Of a stretch of DNA of 64,000 nucleotides, positions 42,906-52,513 are shown one piece after another (the first letter of the stretch is position 1; each line of letters opens with the position of its first letter). The DNA is from Mucilaginibacter pineti (GTDB taxonomy: Bacteria; Bacteroidota; Bacteroidia; Sphingobacteriales; Sphingobacteriaceae): assembly GCF_900101875.1 (NCBI RefSeq), contig NZ_FNAI01000003.1:62001-126000 (forward strand). Direction: 5' to 3'. The notes beneath the pieces were generated by a model. That model had not been told where the DNA came from. It searched no databases and worked only from the letters and a program-made list of their open reading frames with translations. Made by a program: the position numbers and the translations under genes.

Positions 42906-44405
42906 CTAACTTATATACCCCTTTAAGCCATCCGCTATCTTCCTATCATTAGCTAATCTCGGCACTTTATTTTGGCCGCCCAGCTTACCTTCCGAACGCA
43001 TATAATTTATAAACGCGTCTTTTTGCAGACTTTGGATGATCAAAGGTTGCAAAATGTTACCTTCAATAAGGTCAAAATAGTAAATATTTTTTGTTTGCAG
43101 GGCTTTATCTACTTTTATGGCAAATGCCTGAAGATTGGCGGGCGGCGTACCGAACTCTACAAACCATTCATGATAAGGCAACTGCCCCGCCGGTGGATTA
43201 ACCTGCGGCGCTACGGTAAACTCCACCACATCAATGCCTTCCTGTTTTGCCACGCTCATAAGGGCGTGTTCTACCTCTTCGCCAATTACGTGCTCGCCAA
43301 AGGCAGAGATATAATGCTTTATACGACCGGTAACTACTATTTTGTACGGATCTTTTGAAATAAATTTGATGGTATCGCCCAGGCTGTATCCCCATAAACC
43401 GGCGCTGGTATTCATGATGAGGGCGTAATTTTTTTCCAGCTCCACATCTTTTAGGTTGATGCGGGTTGGCTTTTCATTAAAATATTCTTCGGATGGAATG
43501 AACTCGTAAAAAATACCAGAGTCTACCAGCAGCAATAATCCTTTTTCCTTTTGCGAATCCTGGAAAGCGATGAACCCTTCTGAAGCCGGGTAGGTTTCAA
43601 TAGAATCTATACCGAAGCCAATGCTATCCTCCATGCGGGTGCGGTATGGCTCGTAATTTACGCCGCCGTGTACATACAGCTTAAAATTAGGGAAGATGTC
43701 TTTGATCTTTTTGCCGCCCGCTTTTGCCGAGAGCCTGTCAAAATACATCTGGCACCAGGGCGGTATGCCGCTTATGAGGCGCATATCCTGGTTGTGGGTT
43801 TCCTCAACAATTGCATCAACCTTTTGCTCCCAGTCTTCAATACAATTGGTGGCATAGCTTGGCAGGCGGTTCTTTTGCAGATAGGCCGGCACATGGTGGG
43901 CTACAATGCCCGAAAGTCTGCCGGTTGATACACCGTTCTTTTCGGCCAGTACAGGACTGCCCTGTAAAAATATCATTTTGCCGTCTACAAAATCGGCATT
44001 GCCGGTTTCATGAATGTAGCTAAGCAAAGCGTTGCGGGCCGCTTTAATGTGCTGCGGCATGCTCTCTTTACTAATAGGAATATATTTTACGCCCGATGTA
44101 GTGCCCGACGTTTTGGCCAGGTATTTTGGTTTGCCGGGCCACAACACATTTTCCTCGCCCTTAACTACACGGTCGATATAGGGGCGCAGGTCCTCATAAT
44201 CGTGTACGGGTACGTTGGCCTTAAAATCCTGGTAATTGTTTATCTGTGCAAAGTTATGGGCTTTGCCAAAGGCGGTGTCTTTGGCGGCATCCACCAGATC
44301 GGTAAAAGTTTTTTGCTGTAGGGCGATGGCGTTTTTGCGCAGGTAGTTAAGCTCCCGGTTAACCCTGGCCGCAAACACTTTGCTCAATACCGATTTTAAG
44401 CCCAT
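42906..44405 (-). CDS. GH3 family acyl-adenylating enzyme
   Basis: The 499-residue protein has the GH3 layout. Motif I is YLAKTSGTTSGVKYIPIS near residue 95. A middle block is ESYPASEGFIAF (in sequence ETYPASEGFIAF). A C-terminal motif runs MNTSAGLWGYSLGDTIKFIS, VVTGRIKHYISAFGEHVIGE. Plant GH3 enzymes adenylate hormones such as jasmonate or auxin and join them to amino acids; bacterial homologues are mostly uncharacterised. It begins three bases after a membrane-protein gene, within a minus-strand run that includes two glycosyltransferases. The substrate here is unknown. Confidence 0.9.
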   Translation of the reverse strand: MGLKSVLSKVFAARVNRELNYLRKNAIALQQKTFTDLVDAAKDTAFGKAHNFAQINNYQDFKANVPVHDYEDLRPYIDRVVKGEENVLWPGKPKYLAKTSGTTSGVKYIPISKESMPQHIKAARNALLSYIHETGNADFVDGKMIFLQGSPVLAEKNGVSTGRLSGIVAHHVPAYLQKNRLPSYATNCIEDWEQKVDAIVEETHNQDMRLISGIPPWCQMYFDRLSAKAGGKKIKDIFPNFKLYVHGGVNYEPYRTRMEDSIGFGIDSIETYPASEGFIAFQDSQKEKGLLLLVDSGIFYEFIPSEEYFNEKPTRINLKDVELEKNYALIMNTSAGLWGYSLGDTIKFISKDPYKIVVTGRIKHYISAFGEHVIGEEVEHALMSVAKQEGIDVVEFTVAPQVNPPAGQLPYHEWFVEFGTPPANLQAFAIKVDKALQTKNIYYFDLIEGNILQPLIIQSLQKDAFINYMRSEGKLGGQNKVPRLANDRKIADGLKGYIS

Positions 44406-44408
44406 GTA

Positions 44409-45185
44409 TTAGTTGGTTTCGGCAATGTCATCGTCTACATCTAAATGGCTGTAAACAAGCTTACGGTAGGTTACCATAATTATTACCTGTATAAAAGGGA
44501 AAGTAAGAATATACCAGCAGTAAAACGCCAGTTTGAATACCAGGCTATCCTCGTCGTTATCAAGGCCCGAAAAAGCGATAGCCGCAAGTACAGGCACCAG
44601 TACCAGCACTAAAATGGCAATTATGATGGCAAATATGCTCAGGGTTTTAAAAAAGTTATCTTTAGTGATCTCAAAACTTTGCTTTAAGGATTCAAAAGGG
44701 TTTGAGTCATCATCAACAATAAAGCAAATGCAAAAAATGGCCCGTAAGCTTATGTACAGCAAAATAAGCAACTCCAGTATCTCCCATAAGCGCGGAAATC
44801 CCAGGTAGCGCTTGGCTACAAGCGAAACAAAAAGCATTACAGCAATGAGGATGCCCGTAAGGATACCGATGATCACAAAATTGAAGGTCATTTTAAAGGA
44901 CGGCAATATGTCCTTAAACTCGAATTCATAATATTCCCTGTCCATAAGGGTTAATATGAGCTTGTAAAAACTCAAACCAATGTAGCATTGGATAATGATT
45001 TGTATGAAAATGAAAATTATGAGGGTAGGCAGGTCATTATCAACTAAAACAAAAGCCTTAATAAAGTCTACCACGCCATAAATAAACAGCGAAATAACCG
45101 AGTATACTACCAGCGGGACGAAATTCTTTTTTAATACATTCCATGCAGTTTTAATGGTTTCTGCAACAGAAAAGGTGTGGTACAT
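44409..45185 (-). CDS. Six-helix uncharacterised membrane protein
   Basis: The 258-residue protein has six clear membrane helices: VPLVVYSVISLFIYGVVDFI, LIIFIFIQIIIQCYIGLSFY, MTFNFVIIGILTGILIAVML, ILELLILLYISLRAIFCICF, LSIFAIIIAILVLVLVPVLA and AFYCWYILTFPFIQVIIMVT. A short DDDSNPFESLKQSFEITK loop between helices 4 and 5 resembles the loops of DUF4013/GPDase-membrane-type families. It is seven bases from the GT2 gene upstream and three from the GH3 gene downstream, so it belongs to that operon. Function unknown. Confidence 0.78.
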   Translation of the reverse strand: MYHTFSVAETIKTAWNVLKKNFVPLVVYSVISLFIYGVVDFIKAFVLVDNDLPTLIIFIFIQIIIQCYIGLSFYKLILTLMDREYYEFEFKDILPSFKMTFNFVIIGILTGILIAVMLFVSLVAKRYLGFPRLWEILELLILLYISLRAIFCICFIVDDDSNPFESLKQSFEITKDNFFKTLSIFAIIIAILVLVLVPVLAAIAFSGLDNDEDSLVFKLAFYCWYILTFPFIQVIIMVTYRKLVYSHLDVDDDIAETN

Positions 45186-45191
45186 AGGTTG

Positions 45192-46160
45192 TTACGATCT
45201 GTTAAAAATTACCCGCTTCCAAAAATCCTGCATAAAGCCAAGCCCGTAGGCCGTAAGTTGAGTGAAAGCGGCTATAATGCTCAAAAATGCGATTTTTGCT
45301 GATTTATTTCTCCACCAGGCATGAAAAAATATTAACAAAATGTAAACTAATAGCAAATAATTACACAATGTGGCTATTTGCCATTGTAAAATATTGGAAA
45401 TGAGTGCGAAAGCAATAAAGAGCGTAAATGCCGCCGGGAAAAAATGCACCGCCTTTAACTCGCCGGGAAAAAATTTATAAATGTTGATGCGGGCCCGGCC
45501 AAAAAAATGCAGCTGCTTATGAAACTGTAAAAAGTTGGTGCGCCGTTTATGAAAAACAACAGCATCGGGAATGAGCCCTATTTTAAATCCGGCTTTGTGA
45601 ATGCGGATGCTGTACTCAATATCTTCGCCCAGGCGGGTGATGATGAAACCGCCAACCTTTTCAACCACCTGCCTTGAAACCCCCATATTAAAACTGCGCG
45701 GATGAAACTGCCCAATTCCTTTTTTATTACCGCGGATGCCGCCAGTAGTAAAAGGAGAGGTCATGGAGTAGCTGATGGCCTTTTGCGTAGCGGTAAAGGA
45801 ATCGTGTGCACCATCGGGCCCGCCGTAAGCATCCAGGTAATTGGTGTTTAGTGAATTGTTTACAATTTCGAGGTAATTGGCCGGGATAAGGCAATCCGAA
45901 TCGAAAATGATAAAATAATCGCCTTTGGCGCGTTCAAACCCAAAGTTGCGGGTAAAGCCCTGACCTTCGTTAGGCTTTTTAAAATATCGAACCTCCAATT
46001 GCCCGGCGAAGCTGTTTACAATAGCTTCGGCATCATTAACGGAGCCATCTTCAATAACCAAAACCTCAAACTGCCTGTAAGTTTGCAGCGTAAGGGTTTC
46101 CAGCAGTTCTTTAATTTCCTGCGGGCGATTATAAAGTGGAATAATGATGGAAAAAAACAT
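45192..46160 (-). CDS. GT2 family glycosyltransferase with C-terminal membrane helices
   Basis: The 322-residue protein opens with a GT-A fold: FFSIIIPLYNRPQEIKELLE, the nucleotide-binding EDG region (VLVIEDGSVNDAEAIV), the metal-binding FDSDCLIP and a catalytic acidic block in ITRLGEDIEYSIRIHKAG. The last 100 residues contain three or so membrane segments (FFPAAFTLFIAFALISNIL and following). It transfers a sugar from a nucleotide donor to an acceptor at the inner membrane. The acceptor is unknown. It lies between the six-helix protein and a second GT2. Confidence 0.9.
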   Translation of the reverse strand: MFFSIIIPLYNRPQEIKELLETLTLQTYRQFEVLVIEDGSVNDAEAIVNSFAGQLEVRYFKKPNEGQGFTRNFGFERAKGDYFIIFDSDCLIPANYLEIVNNSLNTNYLDAYGGPDGAHDSFTATQKAISYSMTSPFTTGGIRGNKKGIGQFHPRSFNMGVSRQVVEKVGGFIITRLGEDIEYSIRIHKAGFKIGLIPDAVVFHKRRTNFLQFHKQLHFFGRARINIYKFFPGELKAVHFFPAAFTLFIAFALISNILQWQIATLCNYLLLVYILLIFFHAWWRNKSAKIAFLSIIAAFTQLTAYGLGFMQDFWKRVIFNRS

Positions 46161-46167
46161 GTTTGTT

Positions 46168-46322
46168 AGATGTGCAGATTTCAGATGTGCAAATGTGCAG
46201 ATGATGCTGCGGATTTTATGATTTTTTTAATGCTAAAAGTTATGTGATTATTTAACATGCTCATTCGTAACTCATTATTGATATTTTAATCTGCACATCT
46301 GTAATCTGCAGATCTGCACATC
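46168..46322. repeat. Inverted pair of the ATCTGCACATCTG family between GT2 genes
   Basis: AGATGTGCAGATTTCAGATG and further copies of TGTGCAGAT lie at 46168-46203. Inverted counterparts (ATCTGCACATCTGTAATCTG, GATCTGCACATC) lie at 46289-46322. The right copy reaches the stop codon of the downstream GT2 gene. Confidence 0.8.
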
Positions 46323-47271
46323 AAATCCTTTCCCCAATCTGGTAATTATTGCGGTCGCTGGAGTTACGGGAAACCAGTTCGGCAACAAAGCCGGTCAGGA
46401 ATAGTTGCGAACCTAAAATTATGGCTACAAGGGCTATATAAAACAGTGGATTAGATGTTGTATCCCTGTATTTTAAGTTATGAGATATCAGGTAAAGTTT
46501 TTCACTTACAAGCCATATAGTTATCACCAAACCCGTGAAAAAGCTCAGCGTACCCATCATGCCAAAAAAGTGCATGGGACGTTTGCCGAACTTGCCTACA
46601 AAAAATATAGATAATAAATCTAAAAAGCCGTTTACAAAGCGGCTCATGCCAAATTTGGTTTTACCGTATTTACGGGCACGGTGCTCAACCACCTGCTCGC
46701 CAATTTTGGTGAAGCCTGCCCATTTGGCCAGTACGGGTATGTAGCGGTGCATTTCGCCGTAAACTTCAATGTTTTTTACCACGGCGCTGCGGTAGGCTTT
46801 AAGGCCGCAATTAAAATCATGCAGGTTATCAATACCGCTCATTTTGCGGGTAGCGGCATTAAACAGCTTGGTAGGTATGGTTTTACTCAGCGGATCATAC
46901 CGTTTGGCTTTCCAGCCCGATATAAGATCGTACTTTTCTTCAACAATACGGCGGTAAAGTTCGGGGATTTCATCTGGGCTATCCTGTAAATCGGCATCCA
47001 TGGTAATAACAACATCGCCATTGGTAGCCTCAAAACCAACGTTTAGCGCCGCCGATTTACCATAATTACGCCTAAACCTAATGCCCTTTATAAAAGGGTT
47101 GTTCAATTGCAGCTTGCGGATCATTTCAAATGAACCGTCTTTACTGCCATCGTCAACCAGTATAATTTCGTAGGTGAAACGGTTGTCGTCCATTACGCGG
47201 CTTATCCATGAGGTAAGCTCGGGTAATGATTCTATTTCGTCATAAAGTGGTACTACAACTGATATATCCAT
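46321..47271 (-). CDS. GT2 family glycosyltransferase (DPM1/GtrB-like)
   Basis: The 316-residue protein begins ISVVVPLYDEIESLPELTSW and has the metal-binding block DGDVVITMDADLQDSPDEIP, followed by GWKAKRYDPLSKTIPTKLFN. This is the pattern of polyprenyl-phosphate mannose/glucose synthases such as GtrB. Two C-terminal helices (FGMMGTLSFFTGLVITIWLV and FYIALVAIILGSQLFLTGFV) anchor it. It would charge a polyprenyl phosphate carrier with a hexose at the cytoplasmic face. It is co-directional with the other GT2 gene but separated by a repeat. Confidence 0.92.
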   Translation of the reverse strand: MDISVVVPLYDEIESLPELTSWISRVMDDNRFTYEIILVDDGSKDGSFEMIRKLQLNNPFIKGIRFRRNYGKSAALNVGFEATNGDVVITMDADLQDSPDEIPELYRRIVEEKYDLISGWKAKRYDPLSKTIPTKLFNAATRKMSGIDNLHDFNCGLKAYRSAVVKNIEVYGEMHRYIPVLAKWAGFTKIGEQVVEHRARKYGKTKFGMSRFVNGFLDLLSIFFVGKFGKRPMHFFGMMGTLSFFTGLVITIWLVSEKLYLISHNLKYRDTTSNPLFYIALVAIILGSQLFLTGFVAELVSRNSSDRNNYQIGERI

Positions 47272-47381
47272 TAGCAGGAATGTTTGATGCAGGGCTAAAA
47301 TATTGTAGGCACCTCATCGCCCCGCAAAAATATAAAAAATAGGTAATGGTTTGCAAAAGTGTTTTCGGCCTCACCGAATAA

Positions 47382-47470
47382 GCCTCACCCCGGCCCTCTC
47401 CAAAGGAGAGGGAGTTTAAAAATAACGTGCAAATCCAAGTCCTCTCCTTTGGAGAGGATTTAGGTGAGGC
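47382..47470. repeat. Inverted repeat with CTCTCCAAAGGAGAG arms
   Basis: GCCTCACC at 47382 and CCCTCTCCAAAGGAGAGGG at 47395-47413 face CCTCTCCTTTGGAGAGG and GGTGAGGC ending at 47470. It overlaps the upstream extension of the M1 peptidase frame, which is one reason to reject that extension. It is related in style, but not in sequence, to the 96-bp element. Confidence 0.8.
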
Positions 47471-47555
47471 TTTTTATACTACACGGCGCCCTCTTACGTT
47501 AAAAGCACTTGGATATATTTTAATATCTTGGCAACTTATAACTCAATCACTCTTC

Positions 47556-50159
47556 ATGAAATTTTATAAAGCAATTCTAATTGTGCTTTTGTGTGGTTAT
47601 AGCGGTTTCAGCTATGGTCAAAATGCCGATCAGCAAGGCCCAAAGTACGATCAGCATAAAGTTTTCAATCCATTATTTTATCCCGATAAAGGCAACGAAT
47701 ACCGCAATGCCGGTGGTGCTCCCGGTGTAAAGTACTGGCAAAACCGGGCCGATTATAAGTTAAACATTACCCTTGACACCGCCAAACACCGTTTGGATGG
47801 TACTACGCTGATCACTTACACCAATAACAGCCCCGATGCGCTTGCTTTTTTATGGCTGCAGGTTGATCAGAATATTTACCGAGAAGATTCAAGGGGCGAA
47901 GCTACCAGCGCTGTAACAGGCGGCAGGTTTGCCAATAAAACATTTACCAAAGGCAACGAGATAAAAGCCGTGTATGTGATAAAAAACGGTAAAACCGAAA
48001 AGGCCGATTACCTGGTGACCGACACCCGCTTGCAAATTAAGCTTAAAGACAGTCTGAAAGCTACCGGTGCCAAGCTGCAGATAAAAATTGAATACGCTTT
48101 TGATATCCCCCAATACGGTACCGACAGAATGGGGCGTCAGCTTACCAAAAACGGCTGGATCTACGAAATTGCCCAATGGTACCCACGCATGGAGGTTTAT
48201 GACGATATAACCGGCTGGAATACGCTGCCTTACCTTGGCGGAAGCGAATTTTACCTGGAATACGGCAATTTCGATTATACCATTACCGCACCCGCCGATT
48301 TGCTGGTGGTTGGCTCGGGCGAGTTGCTTAACCCGGTTGAGGTGTATTCGCCGATTACTATAAGTAGGTTGGCCGAGGCGCGAAAAAGCGATAAAACGGT
48401 AACGATAAAAGATGAAGCCGAGGTGTTGCGCAATAACGATCATCCTAAAAAGCCAACGCTTACCTGGCACTTTTTCTGCAAAAACTCACGTGATGTGGCC
48501 TGGGCTGCTTCCAAAGCTTTTGTTTGGGATGCCGCGCGCATCAACCTGTTGAACGGTAAAAAGGCGCTGGCACAATCAGTTTACCCTGCCGAGGTTAAGA
48601 GTAATGATGCCTGGGGGCGGTCTACAGAGTATGTAAAGGCGGCTATAGAACTTTATTCAGATAAATGGTTTGAGTATACCTATCCGGTGGCTACCAACGT
48701 AGCCGGTATTGTGGGCGGTATGGAATATCCTGGTATTGTTTTCTGCGGATCGGAAAGTAAGACTAACGACTTGTGGGAGGTTACCAACCACGAGTTTGGC
48801 CATAACTGGTTCCCGATGATAGTGGGCTCCAATGAACGCAAATACGGCTGGATGGATGAGGGCTTTAACACTTTTATAAACAGCGTAGATACCAAGGTAT
48901 TTAACAAAGGCGAATACTATAAACGGGTAGATCAGCAGCAAAAAGCTAACGATCTGTTTAACGCCGATGCCGAAGCCATTATGAACCTGCCCGATGTTAT
49001 CCAGGAAAATATGGTGCCAGCTACCGTGTATGATAAGCCCGCACTGGGCCTTACCATTTTGCGCGAGCAGATCCTGGGTGAGCAGCGTTTTGACTATGCT
49101 TTTCGTACCTATATTAAACGCTGGGCCTTTAAACACCCAACCCCCTGGGATTTTTTCCATACCATGGATAACGCAGCGGGTGAGGACCTGAGCTGGTTTT
49201 GGAACGAGTGGTTTTTTACCACCTGGAAAGTAGATCAGGCAGTTAGTGCCATAAGCTATCCCAACGGTGATGCTTCAAAAGGCTCGTTCATTACTATTGA
49301 AAACCTCGAAGAAATGGCCCTGCCGGTAACCATCGCCATAAAAGAAGAAAACGGGAATACCGGTACTGTAAAGTTACCTGCCGAGATCTGGCAAAAAGGT
49401 GCTACATGGGTATTTCACTATAAATCTACCTCAAAAATTGTATCGGCCACGCTTGATCCCGAACACCTGCTGCCTGATGTTAACCCCGATAATAATTCTA
49501 TCACGGGTTTATCCATACCAGACGGTATTACGGCCAGTACGGTTATAAAAAATTACATAAACGCCATTGGTGGTGCCGAAAAATTGAAAAACATTAAAGA
49601 TCTGCAGGTGTCATCGGCCGGGGTGGTGCAAGGTTCTGATGTGCAGATGGAAACCCGTTACAAAATACCGGGGATGTATTACCAGCAAATGGTAGTGCCG
49701 GCATATAACAACCTGGTAGTAAACAGGGCCATAATAAATGGCGACAGCGTAGTTGCCCAGCAGCTAAACCGTAACATCCCGCTTGATGATGTAGGCAGAA
49801 GACTGCTCAAAGCCAAAAGCCGCCCCTTCCCCGAACTGGATTATGACCGTAACCTAAAGGTAATGACACTGGATAGTACGCTGAAAATCGTAAACGGTGA
49901 TCTGACTTATGAAATTGATATCAACATAGCCGAAGGAGCTGTGGTAAAGAATTTTTACAGCCAAAAAAGCGGCCTGAAAGTAAAACAGATAATTGAAGGG
50001 CCTATAAGCTCGGTAGTGGAATGGAGTAATTACGAAGGCATAACCGGCGGCGTTAAAATTCCATTCCTGATAAAAACCACCATGCTTGGCCAAAGCGTTG
50101 ATTTTAAGGTTAAATCGGCACTGGTAAACAGTAATTTGCCAACGGCGGCTTTTCAATAA
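47556..50159 (+). CDS. M1 family aminopeptidase
   Basis: The frame opens at 47427 inside a repeat; the ATG at 47556 gives a clear signal peptide ([20 protein letters not shown]), so the product has 867 residues. An N-terminal beta domain is followed by the exopeptidase motif [12 protein letters not shown] (equivalent of GAMEN), then H412-E413-F-G-H416 and E435 (WMDEGFN) 18 residues on: a complete gluzincin zinc site. After about residue 680 comes a C-terminal domain of another type ([20 protein letters not shown]), similar to an LolA-like module. It should be a secreted or periplasmic metallopeptidase. It is divergent from the GT2 gene and monocistronic. Confidence 0.94.
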   Translation: MKFYKAILIVLLCGYSGFSYGQNADQQGPKYDQHKVFNPLFYPDKGNEYRNAGGAPGVKYWQNRADYKLNITLDTAKHRLDGTTLITYTNNSPDALAFLWLQVDQNIYREDSRGEATSAVTGGRFANKTFTKGNEIKAVYVIKNGKTEKADYLVTDTRLQIKLKDSLKATGAKLQIKIEYAFDIPQYGTDRMGRQLTKNGWIYEIAQWYPRMEVYDDITGWNTLPYLGGSEFYLEYGNFDYTITAPADLLVVGSGELLNPVEVYSPITISRLAEARKSDKTVTIKDEAEVLRNNDHPKKPTLTWHFFCKNSRDVAWAASKAFVWDAARINLLNGKKALAQSVYPAEVKSNDAWGRSTEYVKAAIELYSDKWFEYTYPVATNVAGIVGGMEYPGIVFCGSESKTNDLWEVTNHEFGHNWFPMIVGSNERKYGWMDEGFNTFINSVDTKVFNKGEYYKRVDQQQKANDLFNADAEAIMNLPDVIQENMVPATVYDKPALGLTILREQILGEQRFDYAFRTYIKRWAFKHPTPWDFFHTMDNAAGEDLSWFWNEWFFTTWKVDQAVSAISYPNGDASKGSFITIENLEEMALPVTIAIKEENGNTGTVKLPAEIWQKGATWVFHYKSTSKIVSATLDPEHLLPDVNPDNNSITGLSIPDGITASTVIKNYINAIGGAEKLKNIKDLQVSSAGVVQGSDVQMETRYKIPGMYYQQMVVPAYNNLVVNRAIINGDSVVAQQLNRNIPLDDVGRRLLKAKSRPFPELDYDRNLKVMTLDSTLKIVNGDLTYEIDINIAEGAVVKNFYSQKSGLKVKQIIEGPISSVVEWSNYEGITGGVKIPFLIKTTMLGQSVDFKVKSALVNSNLPTAAFQ

Positions 50160-50513
50160 ACCTATTTAATAATGTCTTTAAGAAATTATCAAATTGAGCA
50201 TAAGTTTGTTCAAAGAAACCACTTAAAACCAAAGGCGGCCTTTCGAAAATGACTAAGAAATCAGCGTAATCGAAAAATAAGGAGCGTAGCTGAAACAGAA
50301 ATTACCAACATTAAATATAGTGGATGGGAGTATTAAATTCGCATGGGATTTGTTTCAACTTAAACTCGTTTATAAGGTGAACTTAAAACAAAGGGATCGT
50401 GCGATTCCCCTCTTGAGAGGGGCGGAGGGGTGTGTTAACAGATAGGCAGATACTAAAAGCATTACCGCGAAACACACCCCTGCCATCCCGCATTCCAAGG
50501 CTCTCCTCTTAAG
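50160..50513. other. Repeat-bearing intergenic region, left part
   Basis: Bases 50160-50400 are AT-rich with no gene; a short AAAGGCGGCCTTT palindrome lies near 50231. From 50404 a copy of the 96-bp family begins (ATTCCCCTCTTGAGAGGGG, then GGAGGGGTGTGTT, and AACACACCCCTGCCATC at about 50471-50487). Its right end is interrupted by the MITE-like copy at 50514 and resumes after it as CTCTCAAGAGTGGAAT at 50753-50768. Confidence 0.7.
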
Positions 50514-50752
50514 GGTAATAGCCCATGAGTAGACAGAGATATCATAAATAAGTTTGATAGGCTACCTGCCCGCCCCTTCGGGGCTACGTGTTTATAGTTT
50601 AATATAATATAGGCTTGGCTCCGTAGGTGCCTCCTTATTTAACAGGAAGCTCCTATGGAGCTATTGATACCCATAAAATACCTATAAACACGATACTCCT
50701 ACGGAGTTAGAAAATCTGCTTACGTTTTTATGTCTATTGATGGGCTATTACT
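50514..50752. mobile_element. MITE-like element copy C (239 bp)
   Basis: The element starts GGTAATAGCCCATGAGTAGA and ends ATGTCTATTGATGGGCTATT then ACT, so the ends are inverted over about 20 positions with few mismatches. The interior holds several small GC hairpins (GCTCCGTAGG, CTCCTACGGAG). CTCTTAAG at 50506-50513 and CTCTCAAG at 50753-50760 flank it as an 8-base direct repeat with one mismatch. It splits a copy of the 96-bp element. No coding capacity. Confidence 0.75.
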
Positions 50753-50797
50753 CTCTCAAGAGTGGAATTAATAGGGATTGCATGCTTTCGGCAGGCT

Positions 50798-52009
50798 CTA
50801 CCGCGCTTTATCAGCATAAACCATTGCCTCATCAATTCCATTTGCATAGTTTTTTACTGAATAAGTAATGGCTGCATCCGGCATTAGCGGCCCGTTATGC
50901 CCCTTCCAATTTTCCCAGTAACGGGTAGAGTAGCCAATTACAATTTTGGTATGCGGCAGTCTGAAACCCCTTACTTCGCCATAGTGATTTACGCTGCCGC
51001 TGGTTGGTTCGCCTACCAAAGTTGCATGGGTGTCCCGCTTAAAGTCGACAGCGTTCATCAATGCCGATGAGAAGGTTTGCTTGCCAATAAGTACAAACAA
51101 CTTTCCTTTACTGTTTAAATAGCTTTGTTTAATGCGCTCAATAAACGGACCTAAAACAGCAGAGTTTCCGCCACCGTTATAACGCAGATCGACAACCAGG
51201 CGCCGAGGTTTATTTTTATCGATAGCGTCAAAAAGCTCGTCATTAAATGCCGAAAATGGATGCCCGTCCTGCTCCTGGCAATTGTTGTAGTTGAAATAAA
51301 GTGTACCGCTTTCGGCATCATACGAGTACCAGTAATTTCCTTTTCCCTTTTGAGAAAGCAGCTTGTTTTTTACTTCTATTAGCGGCAGGTTCACGGCATC
51401 TTCGCCGGTTACAGATTTGATGGTGCGTTTGACGGTTTTGCCGTCAGGGGCGATTAAATCAAATGTGGTTTCATCTGTGCTGTTGGTGATCTGTAAGCCT
51501 TTCAAAATAGCCGGATTATTAATAAAATGCAGAAATCTCGAATCGAAAAATGATTGGTTTCCGCTTTGAATGATCTCTTTGAAACGACTAATGACCTCAT
51601 TTATCGGATGTCCGTTTACGCCGGTTAGTTGATATAGCAACACATCGGTGTTGGTGGTGTCGGTCGCGGTTACATATATTCCTTCGGCAAACTTGTTAAA
51701 CCTTATGGGGGCTGCTTTGGTAAAAACGGGTTCAATGTGGGTGTGCTCGTCGCCAATGGCAACAGTAAGTTTAAAAAGTTCGGCGGTAAATGTTTCATAA
51801 TCCCGGTTGGCTAACCGGGATGCAATTGCCGTTATGTTTTTATCGAAATCTGCTTTACTGATCTTCGCAAACAAATTAATATGTCTTTTGGGCAGCGTAT
51901 CTTTTAAGTACTGCAAATCCTGCAAATAATCGGCTTTTGATAATTGCTGGCAAAAAACTAAACCGCTGTGCAGCAGGATACAGCAAAGGATAATTATTCT
52001 TTTCATCAT
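50798..52009 (-). CDS. S41 family peptidase (C-terminal processing type)
   Basis: The frame extends to 52090, but the double ATG at 52009/52006 precedes a proper signal peptide (MKRIIILCCILLHSGLVFCQ), giving about 403 residues. The Ser/Lys protease part is visible as LVVDLRYNGGGNSAVLGPFI, then GKQTFSSALMNAVDFKRDTH with the likely nucleophile near residues 314-315, and LVGEPTSGSVNHYGEVRGFR. No PDZ domain is obvious, so it belongs to the shorter Bacteroidota group. It should be periplasmic or surface-exposed. Substrate unknown. Confidence 0.85.
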   Translation of the reverse strand: MMKRIIILCCILLHSGLVFCQQLSKADYLQDLQYLKDTLPKRHINLFAKISKADFDKNITAIASRLANRDYETFTAELFKLTVAIGDEHTHIEPVFTKAAPIRFNKFAEGIYVTATDTTNTDVLLYQLTGVNGHPINEVISRFKEIIQSGNQSFFDSRFLHFINNPAILKGLQITNSTDETTFDLIAPDGKTVKRTIKSVTGEDAVNLPLIEVKNKLLSQKGKGNYWYSYDAESGTLYFNYNNCQEQDGHPFSAFNDELFDAIDKNKPRRLVVDLRYNGGGNSAVLGPFIERIKQSYLNSKGKLFVLIGKQTFSSALMNAVDFKRDTHATLVGEPTSGSVNHYGEVRGFRLPHTKIVIGYSTRYWENWKGHNGPLMPDAAITYSVKNYANGIDEAMVYADKAR

Positions 52010-52513
52010 ACGGCGATAAGACGCAGCAAGCAGGTGAAATGTTGCAGATGGGTGAGGTTTTATGATTGATATGACACACGCGGTACACATGTGCCAGCGT
52101 GAAGGGAAATATTAGTTTTAAATGGCTAAAAAAAATGAATCCTGGTTGTTATAAAAAAAAAATAATAACTAACTGAAAACCTTGAAATTACAACGCAAAC
52201 GTTTGTTAATAATTTAATTGCCATATATGTAATTTAACTATTGATTTATTTTTATATCGTTTAAAATAAAGTTGGTTTGGTGTAAATTTTTCGTTCGTTT
52301 TTTTAAATATATAGTTTATAATTCTACATGTTAATACTTGTTGCAGCTTATGTTCTTTATGGGTTTATAAAACATATATAATTGGTAAACAATCGTTTGT
52401 GTAGTTATTTTTCTATTATGGGTTTTTTCTGATATTATTTTAGTGTTAGCTAAGATGGCCAATATTTAGCAGCTGTTAATACATCATTAACCAATTAAAA
52501 CCCAATTTTAATT
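52010..52513. other. Long AT-rich divergent upstream region
   Basis: The 504 bases between the S41 peptidase gene (minus) and the lipoprotein gene (plus) contain no credible ORF. The stretch from 52130 to 52480 is extremely AT-rich, as expected for two divergent promoters and a long leader. The one clear site is a LacI-type palindrome at 52195-52206. Confidence 0.5.
52195..52206. promoter_or_regulatory. Candidate LacI-family operator
   Basis: GCAAACGTTTGT contains the perfect palindrome CAAACGTTTG around a central CG. This is the usual form of LacI-family operators. It stands out in an AT-rich region, 186 bases from the S41 start and 308 from the lipoprotein start. Which LacI protein would bind is unknown; one is encoded at 4214. 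Confidence 0.4.

Noticed and set aside
47427..47555. N-terminal extension of the M1 peptidase by 43 residues
   Set aside because: It runs through an inverted repeat and precedes an obvious signal peptide that starts at the ATG at 47556.
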